Shown: positions 16,002-24,888, counted from the stretch's first letter. The stretch: 64,000 nucleotides of DNA from JBDTGE01 sp050742975 (GCA_050742975.1 JBOGDQ010000077.1:8860-72859); one strand, 5' to 3'. Program-made: numbers and translations. The notes: a model not told the origin generated them from the letters alone.

Positions 16002-19000
16002 CAGCTTCCCCGGCCGGTGGGACCTCCGGTAAGCCGCAGCCCGCGCGGCGTGGGCCGGAACCCGGCGGCGGCCAGCGCCGTTCCCAGGGCGGACGCGACC
16101 ACGGGCGTTCCGTCCGCGCGCTCGACGGCGAGCTTGCCGAGCGCGCCGTCCCGCACGGCCAGCGCGAGCGCGTCGGCAGCCGGTTGCAGCACGTCCGGAT
16201 CATCGGTGAACGACAGCAGGGTGCGGCCGCCGCGCTCGACGTACAGCACGCAGGCCCCGTCCACAAGGACGGCCAGCGCACCGGCTTTTCGGGCCGGCTG
16301 ATGGCCTCGGCCGGTTTCCGAGGCCGGCGCGAGCGGCCAGTCGAGCGCCGCGCCGTACGGATTGGCCGGGTCGGTTGCGGCGAGGACGAGGGTCGGGACG
16401 GGATCGCGCACGTCGGCAGGTCGGGCGTAGCTCCGCAGCCGGTCGACCGCGCCCGGCAGTGCGAACTGGGCCGCGCCCAGCCCGTCGACGAAGTAGCCGC
16501 GCCGGGTGCGGCCGGACTCCTCGGCCGCCTTCAGGACCGAGTACACCGCGGCGAACCCGCCGGTGATCCGCGCGGCTGACACCGCGCCGCGGGTGACGAT
16601 TCCGTACCGGTCGAGCAGCGTGTGCGCCGCCGCGACCGCCCGCCGGGTGGGGTCGAGGTCGCGGCGCGGGACGGCCGACCAGCGCCCGCCCATGCCGTAC
16701 GGAGCCGGGCGCGGCGCAGCAGCGGGGGACAGGCCGGTGTAGCGGCCGTATCTGGCCCGCGGCGTGCGCGGCCGGCGCGAGTGCGCGGTGCGGCTGCCCG
16801 GTGCGAGCAGCGCGCGAACCGGCGCGAGCGTGTCGTTGGTCAGCTCGCCGGACCAGACGAGCTCCCACATCGCGGCCACGACGGCGTCGTCGGTGCCGTC
16901 GACGAGCCGGTCCGCCAGGGCGCGGAAGAACAGCGCCTGCTGGCCGTCGAGTGCCTCGCGCAGTGCGTCGGCCGTCGCACCGTCGACCGGCTCGACGGGC
17001 GGCAGCACGAGCGGCGCGAGTTCGGCGGTCGCGAGCACCAGCCAGCCGTCGTGACCGCCCAGCGATCCCGCGCCGGCCCAGACCACCTCGCCGGCGAGGG
17101 TGAGCTCGTCCAGCAGCGCGGGGGAGTAGTCGCTGATTCGCGACGGCAGCACCAGCGTCTCGAGCGCGCTCGCCGGCAGCGGCAGCCCGGCCAGCTGCTC
17201 GACCACGCGCAGCAGCCCGTCGGCACCGCGTGCCTCCCGTCCGTGGGAGGCACCGCCTACGCCCTGCCAGGCCGGCACGAATCGGGCGAGCGCGTCCGCA
17301 GGCACCGGCTCGACCTCGCGACGGAGCGCAGCGAGCGATCGTCGCCGGATCGACCGCAGCACCTCGACATCGCACCACTCGGTGCCGGTGCTGCCCGGCC
17401 GGAACTCGCCCTGCACCAGCCGCCCCGACGCGGCCAGGCGCTCGAGGGTGGACGCGACCACAGCCACGCCCAGACCCAGCCGGGTCGCGACATCGGCGGC
17501 GTGGAACGGTCCGTGGGTGCGCGCGAAGCGCCCGACCAGGTCGCCCAGCGGGTCACGCGTCGGCTCGGTGAACACCTCGGGGACCCCCACCGGCAGGGAG
17601 GTCCCGAGCGCGTCGCGCACGCGGCCGCTGTCCTCGATCGCGAGCCAGCGCTGCTCGGCGGCGATCCGGACCCGGACCGCCCGTCGCCGGGACTCCAGCT
17701 CGGCCAGGTCCTGCGCCGTCGCGCCGCGGGCCAGCGCCTCGCCGGTGGTCAGGTCACCGACGCCGCGCAACAGGTCGTGCACCGCGTCGACGCCCCGGGC
17801 GTGCCGGTCGGGTGCGAGGCGAGCGATCTCGGCCTCCACCTCGGCAAGCGCGTCCGGATCGAGCAGCTCGCGCAGGTCGGTCGCGCCGAGCAGTTCGGCG
17901 AGCAGCGCGGAGTCCAGCGACAGTGCCTGTGCCCTTCGCTCGGCGAGCGGCGCGTCGCCGTCGTAGAGGAACATGCCGACGTAGCCGAACAGCAGCGATC
18001 GGGCGAACGGTGACGCGGACGGTGTCTGCACCTCGACCAACTTCACCGTGCGCCCGGCCAGCTCACGCATCAACCCGACCAGGCCGGGCACGTCGAACAC
18101 GTCCTGCAGGCACTCGCGCATCGCCTCGAGCACCACCGGGAACTCGCCGTACTCGGACGCGACCTGCAGCAGCTGGTTGGCCCGCTGCCGTTGCTGCCAC
18201 AACGGCGTGCGGCGCCGTGGATCGCGGCGCGGCAGCAGCAACGAGCGGGCCGCGCACTCGCGGAACCGGGACGCGAACAGCGCCGAGCCGCCGATCTCCG
18301 CAGTCACGAGCGCCTCTATCTCGTCCGGCTCGAACGCGGCCAGCTCGGCGCCGGGGGGTTCGGCGTCGGTGTCGGGCAGCCGCAGCACGATGCCGTCGTC
18401 GGAGTGCATGGACGCGACGTCCAGCCCGTACCGCTCGCGCAGCCGCGCGCCGATCGCGAGCGCCCAGGGCGCGTTCACCGGCGCGCCGAAGGGCGAGTGG
18501 ATCACCAACCGCCAGTCGCCGAGCTCGTCGCGGAACCGCTCCACCAGCACGGTCCGGTCATCGGGGATCCGGCCGGTCGCCTCCTGCTGCTCGCTCAGGT
18601 AGCCGAGCAGGTTGGTGACTCCCCACTCGTCGAGGCCGGCCGCTCGGGCGCGAGCCACGGCCGCGTCGGGCTGGGCTCCCGCGACCTCGCGAACGAAGGC
18701 GCCGAGTGCGCGCCCCAGCTCGGCCGGGCGGCCCGGAGAGTCGCCCTTCCAGAACGGCATCCGTCCCGCCTGTCCGGGGGCGGGCGTGACGAGCACCCGG
18801 TCGTGCGTGATGTCCTGGATCAGCCACGAGGAGGAGCCGAGCAGGAACACGTCGCCGACGCGTGACTCGTAGACCATCTCCTCGTCCAGCTCGCCGACCC
18901 GTTTCCCGGGCCCCTCCCCGCCCCCGGTGGTGAGGAAGACCCCGAACATGCCGCGATCGGGGATCGTGCCGCCGCTGGTCACCGCCAGCCGCTGGGCCCC

Positions 19001-20656
19001 GGCGCGGGGCGTCAGTTCGCCGGTGACCCGGTCCCAGTTCAGCCGTGGTCGCAGCTCGGCGAAGGCGTCGGACGGGTACCGGCCCGCCAGCATGTCCAGG
19101 ACCGCTTCGAGCGCGCTGTGCGGGAGGCCGCTGAACGGTGCGCTCCGGCGCACCAGCTCCTCGATCTCGTCGACCGTCGTCGGGTCCATCGCGACCATCG
19201 CGACGATGTGCTGGGCCAGAACGTCCAGCGGGTTGCGGGGAAAGTGCATCGACTCGATGGCGCCGCTGCGCATCCGCTCGGCTACGACGGCGCACTCGAC
19301 GAGGTCACCGCGGAACTTCGGGAAGATCACGCCGCGCGACACGGCACCCACCTGGTGACCGGCCCGCCCGACCCGCTGCAGGCCGGATGCGACCGACGGC
19401 GGTGACTCGACCTGGACGACCAGGTCGACCGCGCCCATGTCGATTCCCAGCTCGAGCGAGGACGTCGCGACCACCGCGGGCAGGCGACCGGACTTGAGCT
19501 CGTCCTCGACGATCATCCGCTGCTCGCGGGATACCGACCCGTGGTGCGCCCGCGCAATGACGACGTCACCCGACCCGGCGCCGATGTCCGCGGCGGGCGA
19601 GCCGATGCCCGACTGGGCCATGACCTGGGCGGGCACGCTGTCGGCCAGCGGTGCTAGGCCGGCCCGCTCGGACGCCAGCTCGTTCAGGCGGGCCGTCAGC
19701 CGCTCGGCCAGCCGCCGGGAGTTCGCGAAGACGATCGTCGACCGGTGCTGTTCGACCAGGTCGAGTACCCGCTCCTCGACGTGCGGCCAGATCGACGTCC
19801 GCCGCTGCGCGCCCGCAGCCGCGCCGCTGAGGTCGTCCGTCGGCTCGCCCAGCGCGCTCATGTCCTCGATGGGGACGACGACGTCGAGCTCGAACGTCTT
19901 GGCGATCGGCGGTTGCACGATGGTGACCGGACGCCCGCCGGCCAGGAACAGTGCGACTTCCTCGACCGGGCGGACCGTGGCCGACAGCCCGATCCGCTGG
20001 GCCGGTTGCTCGAGCAGCGCGTCCAGACGTTCCAGGGAGAGCGTGAGATGTGCGCCGCGCTTGCTCGCACACACCGCGTGGACCTCGTCGACGATCACCG
20101 TGTCGACGCCGCGCAACGACTCGCGGGCCGCGGACGTCAACAGCAGGAACAGCGACTCGGGCGTGGTGATCAGGATGTCGGCGGGGTGGCGGGCGAACGC
20201 GCGGCGCTCGGTGGCGGGCGTGTCGCCCGAGCGCATCGCGACCGTGACGTCCGGCTCCGGCAGGCCCAGCCGCGCCGCGTGCTGCCGGATGCCGGCGAGC
20301 GGCGAGCGCAGGTTGCGCTCCACGTCGACGGCCAGCGCCTTGAGCGGGCTGACATACAGGATGCGGCACCGGCGCATCGGGTCGACCGTGTCCATGCGGT
20401 CTTCGGGCTGAAGCGCCGCGTCTACGCGGCCTTCGGCCTGAGGCGCCTGGACCTCGGGCCGACGTGGACCGGCTCGCGTGACCAGGCGGTCGAGGGCGGA
20501 CAGGAATGCGGCGAGGGTCTTGCCCGATCCCGTCGGCGCGACGACCAGCGTGTGCTCGCCCCGCGCGATCGCGTCCCACGCGCCCAGCTGGGCCGGTGTC
20601 GGAGCGGAGAACGCGCCGTCCAGCCAGGCCTGGGTGGCGGGGGAGAAGCGGGTCAC
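16001..20656 (-). CDS. lhr: Long-form ATP-dependent helicase Lhr
   Basis: This 1551-residue superfamily 2 helicase is of the bacterial long Lhr type (M. smegmatis Lhr is about 1500 residues). Motif I is APTGSGKT (40-47) and motif II DEVH (190-193). The RecA2 region includes VQVESPPSVASGLQRVGRAG, followed by winged-helix, Lhr-core and C-terminal Lhr modules. Lhr is a 3'-to-5' single-stranded-DNA-dependent translocase induced by DNA damage in mycobacteria. The linker between motifs I and Ia (about 62-94) is longer than I would expect and contains a 30-bp imperfect duplication. GTG 20656 is preceded by CAGACT at 6 nt. nei is co-transcribed. Confidence 0.93.
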   Translation of the reverse strand: MTRFSPATQAWLDGAFSAPTPAQLGAWDAIARGEHTLVVAPTGSGKTLAAFLSALDRLVTRAGPRRPEVQAPQAEGRVDAALQPEDRMDTVDPMRRCRILYVSPLKALAVDVERNLRSPLAGIRQHAARLGLPEPDVTVAMRSGDTPATERRAFARHPADILITTPESLFLLLTSAARESLRGVDTVIVDEVHAVCASKRGAHLTLSLERLDALLEQPAQRIGLSATVRPVEEVALFLAGGRPVTIVQPPIAKTFELDVVVPIEDMSALGEPTDDLSGAAAGAQRRTSIWPHVEERVLDLVEQHRSTIVFANSRRLAERLTARLNELASERAGLAPLADSVPAQVMAQSGIGSPAADIGAGSGDVVIARAHHGSVSREQRMIVEDELKSGRLPAVVATSSLELGIDMGAVDLVVQVESPPSVASGLQRVGRAGHQVGAVSRGVIFPKFRGDLVECAVVAERMRSGAIESMHFPRNPLDVLAQHIVAMVAMDPTTVDEIEELVRRSAPFSGLPHSALEAVLDMLAGRYPSDAFAELRPRLNWDRVTGELTPRAGAQRLAVTSGGTIPDRGMFGVFLTTGGGEGPGKRVGELDEEMVYESRVGDVFLLGSSSWLIQDITHDRVLVTPAPGQAGRMPFWKGDSPGRPAELGRALGAFVREVAGAQPDAAVARARAAGLDEWGVTNLLGYLSEQQEATGRIPDDRTVLVERFRDELGDWRLVIHSPFGAPVNAPWALAIGARLRERYGLDVASMHSDDGIVLRLPDTDAEPPGAELAAFEPDEIEALVTAEIGGSALFASRFRECAARSLLLPRRDPRRRTPLWQQRQRANQLLQVASEYGEFPVVLEAMRECLQDVFDVPGLVGLMRELAGRTVKLVEVQTPSASPFARSLLFGYVGMFLYDGDAPLAERRAQALSLDSALLAELLGATDLRELLDPDALAEVEAEIARLAPDRHARGVDAVHDLLRGVGDLTTGEALARGATAQDLAELESRRRAVRVRIAAEQRWLAIEDSGRVRDALGTSLPVGVPEVFTEPTRDPLGDLVGRFARTHGPFHAADVATRLGLGVAVVASTLERLAASGRLVQGEFRPGSTGTEWCDVEVLRSIRRRSLAALRREVEPVPADALARFVPAWQGVGGASHGREARGADGLLRVVEQLAGLPLPASALETLVLPSRISDYSPALLDELTLAGEVVWAGAGSLGGHDGWLVLATAELAPLVLPPVEPVDGATADALREALDGQQALFFRALADRLVDGTDDAVVAAMWELVWSGELTNDTLAPVRALLAPGSRTAHSRRPRTPRARYGRYTGLSPAAAPRPAPYGMGGRWSAVPRRDLDPTRRAVAAAHTLLDRYGIVTRGAVSAARITGGFAAVYSVLKAAEESGRTRRGYFVDGLGAAQFALPGAVDRLRSYARPADVRDPVPTLVLAATDPANPYGAALDWPLAPASETGRGHQPARKAGALAVLVDGACVLYVERGGRTLLSFTDDPDVLQPAADALALAVRDGALGKLAVERADGTPVVASALGTALAAAGFRPTPRGLRLTGGPTGRGS

Positions 20657-20698
20657 GGGTCCAGTCTGCCCGTCCGGACCGACAGCGTGGCTCGGGCG

Positions 20699-20746
20699 GA
20701 TCTTCCTGCGCGGGACGTCACCGGGCCTACCTGGCGCAGGAAGATC
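20699..20746. repeat. 48-bp palindromic repeat, copy 3 (inverted)
   Basis: It has the same perfect 13-bp arms as the two copies at 7.5 kb and the same 22-bp centre length. The centre matches the others best in reverse complement (GGTAG then CCC then GTGACG), so this copy is inverted. It lies between the lhr start and the 3' end of the GNAT gene. Confidence 0.85.
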
Positions 20747-20766
20747 GCCGGTCGGGTGCGAGCCGG

Positions 20767-21411
20767 TCAGCCGGCAGCAAGACGGGCGCTGAGCCGCTCG
20801 CGCGCCGGGGGCCAGTCGTCGTCGGTCATCGAGTACTGGACGGTGGTGCGCCAGGAGCCGTCCGCCCGGATCCGGTGCTTGCGCAGCTCACCCTCGCGGG
20901 TGGCGCCCAGGCGGGCGATGGCAGCCTGCGAGCGCTCGTTGTAGATATCGGTGTGCCAGACCACGCGGGCCACCCCGAGGGTGTCGAAGGCGTGCGTGAG
21001 CATCAGCAGCTTGGACTCGGTGTTGTGCCCGGTCCGCCACCACCGCTTGCCCAGCCAGGTGTGGCCGATCCCGATCGCACGCAGCGCGGGATCGATCTCG
21101 TAGTACGAGGACGATCCGGCCACCTCGCCGGTCGCCGCGTCCAGCTGCGCGTAGGCCAGCCGCTGACCCCTGGCACGCGAACCCAGAGCGCTGAGGATGT
21201 GCTGGCGCGCGTCCTCGAGCGTCACCGGTTCGTTGACCGTAGCCGGCGGGGGCGGGCTCAGCCAGCGGAACACCTCGGCCGCCTGCTCGCGTGGCCCGGC
21301 GGCGGCGAGGTAGCCCGGCGCGTGCTCCAGCGCCAGCGGTTCGAGTCGGATCAGGCGTCCGGTCAGGACGGGCAGCGCGTACCAGAGATCTGTGGGCGTC
21401 ACGCCGCTCAT
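20767..21411 (-). CDS. GNAT family N-acetyltransferase (RimJ/RimL-like)
   Basis: The 214-residue acetyltransferase begins LPVLTGRLIRLEPL and contains AIGIGHTWLGKRWWRTGHNT and LGVARVVWHTDIYNERSQAA, which is the RimJ/RimL type of GNAT architecture with the acetyl-CoA loop near GHTWLGKRWW. The substrate could be a protein N-terminus or a small amine; nothing decides it. The ATG at 21411 overlaps by ATGA the stop of a possible 9-codon upstream frame (21408-21437). It converges toward nothing; lhr starts upstream on the same strand beyond repeat copy 3. Confidence 0.82.
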   Translation of the reverse strand: MSGVTPTDLWYALPVLTGRLIRLEPLALEHAPGYLAAAGPREQAAEVFRWLSPPPPATVNEPVTLEDARQHILSALGSRARGQRLAYAQLDAATGEVAGSSSYYEIDPALRAIGIGHTWLGKRWWRTGHNTESKLLMLTHAFDTLGVARVVWHTDIYNERSQAAIARLGATREGELRKHRIRADGSWRTTVQYSMTDDDWPPARERLSARLAAG

Positions 21412-21476
21412 CCTGGCAGCCGGAGCGATCCGGTCACCACATGGCTTGCCGTTCGAAGGACGGTTGCGCGGGAACC

Positions 21477-21482
21477 TACGCT
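21477..21482 (+). promoter_or_regulatory. -10 element of a leaderless promoter for the DUF3046 gene
   Basis: TACGCT lies 6 nt upstream of GTG 21489. Confidence 0.5.
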
Positions 21483-21488
21483 GGTGCC

Positions 21489-21680
21489 GTGCGACTGACC
21501 GAGTTCTGGAGCCGGATGGACGAGCGGTTCGGGCCGCGCTATGCCCGTAGCGTGGCCGCGGACTACCGGCTTCCGTCGATCGGTGCCACGGTGGAGGACG
21601 CGCTCGCCCGAGGGGACGACGCCAAGGCGATCTGGCGCGCTGTGTGCGCCGAGTTCGACGTTCCCAGTCATCTGCACTGA
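21489..21680 (+). CDS. DUF3046 family protein
   Basis: This small acidic protein of 63 residues (VRLTEFWSRMDERFGPRYAR, then SVAADYRLPSIGATVEDALA) matches DUF3046, a family found almost only in actinobacteria and typically encoded just upstream of recA (Rv2738c in M. tuberculosis). Function is unknown. It is too short for enzymatic motifs and has no cysteines or membrane segment. The GTG start is preceded by TACGCT at the leaderless spacing. About 50 bp separate its stop from the recA SOS box, so recA probably has its own promoter. Confidence 0.88.
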   Translation: MRLTEFWSRMDERFGPRYARSVAADYRLPSIGATVEDALARGDDAKAIWRAVCAEFDVPSHLH

Positions 21681-21726
21681 CGGCAGCTCGCCCAGCCTCG
21701 GCGTGTCGCGCGCGCAACTACCACGG

Positions 21727-21742
21727 TCGAACAGGTGTTCGG
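21727..21742. promoter_or_regulatory. SOS box (LexA operator) of recA
   Basis: TCGAACaggtGTTCGg matches the actinobacterial/Gram-positive LexA consensus with one mismatch at the last position. It sits directly upstream of a TATCTT -10 hexamer (21744-21749), where LexA would block RNA polymerase. Confidence 0.88.
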
Positions 21743-21748
21743 CTATCT

Positions 21749-21776
21749 TTGTCCACAGCAGAGCCGGTCGTCCACA
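21749..21776 (+). promoter_or_regulatory. Pair of DnaA-box-like 9-mers in the recA promoter
   Basis: TTGTCCACA (21749-21757) is an exact match to the high-GC actinobacterial DnaA box. TCGTCCACA (21768-21776) has one mismatch, the same orientation and lies 19 bp on. They begin at the end of the -10 hexamer and cover the predicted start of transcription. Confidence 0.5.
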
Positions 21777-21882
21777 ACCTCGTGGCGTTCCCCCAAGTTG
21801 TCGGCGCCCGGGCCTAACGTCCAGACAAGCAGGGCATGTCGACTGGCCGGCCCACCAACGACTGAACGAAGAGGTGTCTTCG

Positions 21883-24021
21883 ATGGCAGCAGGATTCGAC
21901 CGGGACAAGGCGCTCGACGTTGCCGTGGCGCAGATCGAGAAGCAGCACGGCAAGGGCGCCGTGATGCGCCTCGGCGATCGCATCGCGGCTCCCGTCGAGG
22001 TTATTCCCACCGGGTCGATCGCGCTCGACCTCGCGCTCGGCATCGGCGGCCTGCCGAGAGGGCGGGTCGTGGAGATATACGGACCGGAGAGTTCGGGGAA
22101 GACCACGGTGGCGCTGCATGCGGTCGCCAATGCGCAGGCGGCCGGCGGCGTTGCGGCGTTCATCGACGCCGAGCACGCGCTGGACCCGGCCTACGCGAAG
22201 GCGCTGGGCGTCGACACCGACGCGCTGCTGGTCAGCCAGCCGGACACCGGCGAGCAGGCGCTGGAGATCATGGACATGCTGATCCGCTCCGGTGCGATCG
22301 ACGTCGTGGTCGTCGACTCGGTGGCCGCGCTGGTGCCACGCGCCGAGATCGAAGGCGAGATGGGTGACAGCCACGTCGGGCTGCAGGCCCGGCTGATGAG
22401 CCAGGCACTGCGCAAGATCACCGGTGCCATCAACAACACCAACACCACCGCGATCTTCATCAACCAGCTGCGCGAAAAGATAGGTGTCATGTTCGGATGT
22501 CTGTCTTACAACACCCGGGTGACGCTGGCGGACGGTACGCAGGAGAAGATCGGCAAGATCGTCAACCAGAAGCTCCCGGTCGAGGTCCTGTCCTACGATC
22601 CTGACCTCGGCCAGGTCGTGCCGAAGAAGGTCGTGAACTGGTTCGACAACGGCGTTGCCGATCGGTTCCTCCAGGTCACCGTCGCGCGGCCAGGCGGAAA
22701 CGGACGCGCCCAGATGGGACTCACCGAAAATCATCTGGTGCGCACGCCCGGGGGATGGCGTGAGGCCGGCGAACTGATCCCTGGGGAGCGGGTGATGATC
22801 TCCCAGGCGCAGCGGCTGAGCCAGATGCAGTGGCAGGCGATTCTCGGCGGCTTGATGGGCGACGCGGCACTGTCGCCGAGCCGGATCCCCGGCAGCCTTG
22901 GTACCCGGTTCCGGATGGGACACGGAGCGAGCCAGATCGAGTACCTCGACTGGAAGGCCTCGCTGTTCGGCAACATCAATCAGTCTCGCTCGACCAACGG
23001 CCGGGGGGCTGGCTTCGTCGACCTGACCCCACTGCCTGAGCTGGCCGAACTCCGAGGCGCGGTGTACCTAGGCGACGGTAAGAAGCACCTGTCGTGGGAG
23101 TACCTCAAGGCGCTCACCCCGCTCAGCCTTGCCATTTGGTACATGGATGACGGGTCATTCGCGTTACGCGCCAAGGGCCTGCAGGAGCGCTCTCGCGAGG
23201 GCAGCGGGCGAAGCGAGATCTGCGTCGAAGTGATGAGCCCGGGTTCGCGCCAACGGCTCGTGGAGCACCTCGCCGGGGCGTTCGACCTGCATCCGACGCT
23301 GCACCTGCGGGGAACTCGCAAGAAGGCGGTGCTGACGTTCGCCAAGGACGAGACGGCCAAGCTGCACGAGTTGATCGCGCCGTATGTGCAGCCGTCGATG
23401 CAGTACAAACTGCTGCCGCGGCTGCGTGGCCGGTTCGCGGTCTCTGCCGAGTTCATCGAGCCGACGATGGTGCCCGTGCCGGCCCCGGTGCTGTCGGTCA
23501 AGGTGCGCCCGAGGAGCCGCTCGATGCACCGATTCGACCTCGAGGTCGAGGGCACGCACAACTATTTGGCCGACGGCATCATGGTGCATAACAGTCCGGA
23601 AACCACGAGCGGCGGCAAGGCGCTGAAGTTCTACGCATCGGTGCGTCTGGACGTGCGCCGGATCGAGACGCTCAAGGACGCCGGCGAAGCGGTCGGCAAC
23701 CGCACCCGGGTGAAGGTGGTCAAGAACAAGGTCGCGCCGCCGTTCAAGCAGGCCGAGTTCGACATCGTCTACGGCCAGGGCATCAGCCGCGAGGGCTCGC
23801 TCATCGACGTCGGGGTGGACCAGGGCCTGATCAAGAAGTCCGGCGCCTGGTACACCTACGAGGGCGACCAGCTCGGCCAGGGTAAGGAGAACGTCCGCAG
23901 CTTCATGCGCGACAATCCCGACCTCGCCGACGAGATCGAGAAGAAGATCAAGGAGAAGCTGGGGATCGGTGCGCAGGTCGACGAGAGCGTGCCGATCGAC
24001 GTGACTCCGGTCGACTTCTGA
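21883..24021 (+). CDS. recA: Recombinase RecA, interrupted by an intein
   Basis: RecA carries out homologous recombination and stimulates LexA self-cleavage. The 712-residue precursor contains a 365-residue intein (residues 206-570); the spliced protein would be 347 residues. The exteins have Walker A GPESSGKT (67-74), the glutamate region in ALEIMDMLIRSGAIDVVVVDS, loop 1 (EIEGEMGDSHVGLQARLMSQ) and, after the intein, loop 2 (SPETTSGGKALKFYASVRLD). ATG 21883 follows a GAAGAGGTG site. The leader of about 125 nt begins near an SOS box and two DnaA-box-like sequences. recX follows 23 nt downstream. Confidence 0.97.
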   Translation: MAAGFDRDKALDVAVAQIEKQHGKGAVMRLGDRIAAPVEVIPTGSIALDLALGIGGLPRGRVVEIYGPESSGKTTVALHAVANAQAAGGVAAFIDAEHALDPAYAKALGVDTDALLVSQPDTGEQALEIMDMLIRSGAIDVVVVDSVAALVPRAEIEGEMGDSHVGLQARLMSQALRKITGAINNTNTTAIFINQLREKIGVMFGCLSYNTRVTLADGTQEKIGKIVNQKLPVEVLSYDPDLGQVVPKKVVNWFDNGVADRFLQVTVARPGGNGRAQMGLTENHLVRTPGGWREAGELIPGERVMISQAQRLSQMQWQAILGGLMGDAALSPSRIPGSLGTRFRMGHGASQIEYLDWKASLFGNINQSRSTNGRGAGFVDLTPLPELAELRGAVYLGDGKKHLSWEYLKALTPLSLAIWYMDDGSFALRAKGLQERSREGSGRSEICVEVMSPGSRQRLVEHLAGAFDLHPTLHLRGTRKKAVLTFAKDETAKLHELIAPYVQPSMQYKLLPRLRGRFAVSAEFIEPTMVPVPAPVLSVKVRPRSRSMHRFDLEVEGTHNYLADGIMVHNSPETTSGGKALKFYASVRLDVRRIETLKDAGEAVGNRTRVKVVKNKVAPPFKQAEFDIVYGQGISREGSLIDVGVDQGLIKKSGAWYTYEGDQLGQGKENVRSFMRDNPDLADEIEKKIKEKLGIGAQVDESVPIDVTPVDF
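22498..23592 (+). mobile_element. RecA intein with LAGLIDADG homing endonuclease (M. leprae-type insertion site)
   Basis: The insertion lies between REKIGVMFG and SPETT, which is the M. leprae RecA site and not the M. tuberculosis site. It begins with Cys1 (CLSYNTRVTLADGTQEKIGK), ends in His-Asn (GIMVHN), and the +1 residue is Ser, so all splicing nucleophiles are present. The endonuclease motifs are LGGLMGDAAL and LAIWYMDDGSF, each with acidic residues. At 365 residues it is the same size as I recall for the M. leprae element. It should be splicing-competent and possibly still a homing endonuclease. Confidence 0.93.
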
Positions 24022-24044
24022 GCGCCGCCGGTGGGTCGCGCAAC

Positions 24045-24590
24045 ATGACGAGCGAGATTCCCCCGGAGGACGAGGTCGCGCTCGGTCCTCCGGGGGATCC
24101 CGAGTCGGTCGCCCGCACGATCTGCTTGCGGCTGCTGGACCGGCGGGCCCGGACGCGGGCCGAGCTGGCCGACGCCCTGCGCAAGAAGGGTGTACCGGAC
24201 GATGCGGCCGTTCCGGTTCTCGAGCGGTTCACCGAGGTCGGGCTCATCGACGACGGGGCACTCGCGGCAACCTACGCGCTCGCCCAGCACCGCGAGCGGG
24301 GCCTGGCCGGTCGGGCGGTCGCGGCCAGGCTGCGGCGCCGTGGCGTGGACGAGCAGACGGTGGCTGCAGCGGTGGAGCCGATCGATCGCGATAGCGAGTA
24401 CGCGGCCGCCGAGGCACTGGCGAGAAAGAAGCTCCGCTCCCTGGACGGGCTCGAGCCGTTGGTCCAGGCCCGCCGCCTGGTGGGCCTGCTCGGCCGGCGG
24501 GGCTACACGCCGGGGCTGGCGCACGAGGTCGTCCGCGCGGTCCTCGCCGACGTGGCCGAAACCGTCGACGGCTCGACCTGGGTCACTTGA
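24045..24590 (+). CDS. recX: Regulatory protein RecX
   Basis: This 181-residue RecX protein caps and destabilises RecA filaments and inhibits RecA coprotease activity. It contains three RecX three-helix repeats, with the typical LLDRRARTRAELADALRKKG, GLIDDGALAATYALAQH and GLAGRAVAARLRRRGVDEQ segments. It lies 23 nt downstream of recA and is probably co-transcribed and SOS-induced. The last four codons and the stop are part of a 15-bp tandem duplication. Confidence 0.93.
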   Translation: MTSEIPPEDEVALGPPGDPESVARTICLRLLDRRARTRAELADALRKKGVPDDAAVPVLERFTEVGLIDDGALAATYALAQHRERGLAGRAVAARLRRRGVDEQTVAAAVEPIDRDSEYAAAEALARKKLRSLDGLEPLVQARRLVGLLGRRGYTPGLAHEVVRAVLADVAETVDGSTWVT

Positions 24591-24605
24591 GCCTGGGTCA
24601 CTTGA
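24577..24605. repeat. 15-bp tandem duplication across the recX stop codon
   Basis: CCTGGGTCACTTGA occurs twice (24577-24590 and 24592-24605) with a period of 15 bp. The first copy contains the recX TGA, so the stop codon has been duplicated. Confidence 0.9.
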
Positions 24606-24888
24606 TTTGTGGCGCCCGCGTTCCTAACCTCGCAAGTACCAGGATTAACGCACGATGATCGCGCGGACACCGGATGTTCACCGATTCGACGATGTCCGCA
24701 GCGACCACTACATAGTTCTGACGGCGTCGCACAGAAAGGACAGCACCCCGGCGGTAGTTCGGGCGGTTGGCGCACATCTCGGCTCAGCACTGCACACGAC
24801 AGGACGAGCCCGGCCGCCCGCCGATGATCCCGCCCTAGGCCGTTCCCCGCGTTCCCTGGCCACCGCACGTTCACGGACGGGAGAGGCG
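24606..24888 (+). other. Leader region upstream of rny
   Basis: This interval of about 280 bp separates recX from rny. The rny frame is open upstream to 24655, but the extension (MIARTPDVHRFDDV...) looks like neither a family sequence nor a signal peptide. TAACCT and CATAGT hexamers are possible -10 elements. I see no stable hairpin, RNA gene or repeat here. Confidence 0.4.

Noticed and set aside
24655..24888. N-terminal extension of RNase Y
   Set aside because: The in-frame extension has no family similarity, would bury the membrane anchor internally and ignores the GGGAGAGG site before ATG 24889.
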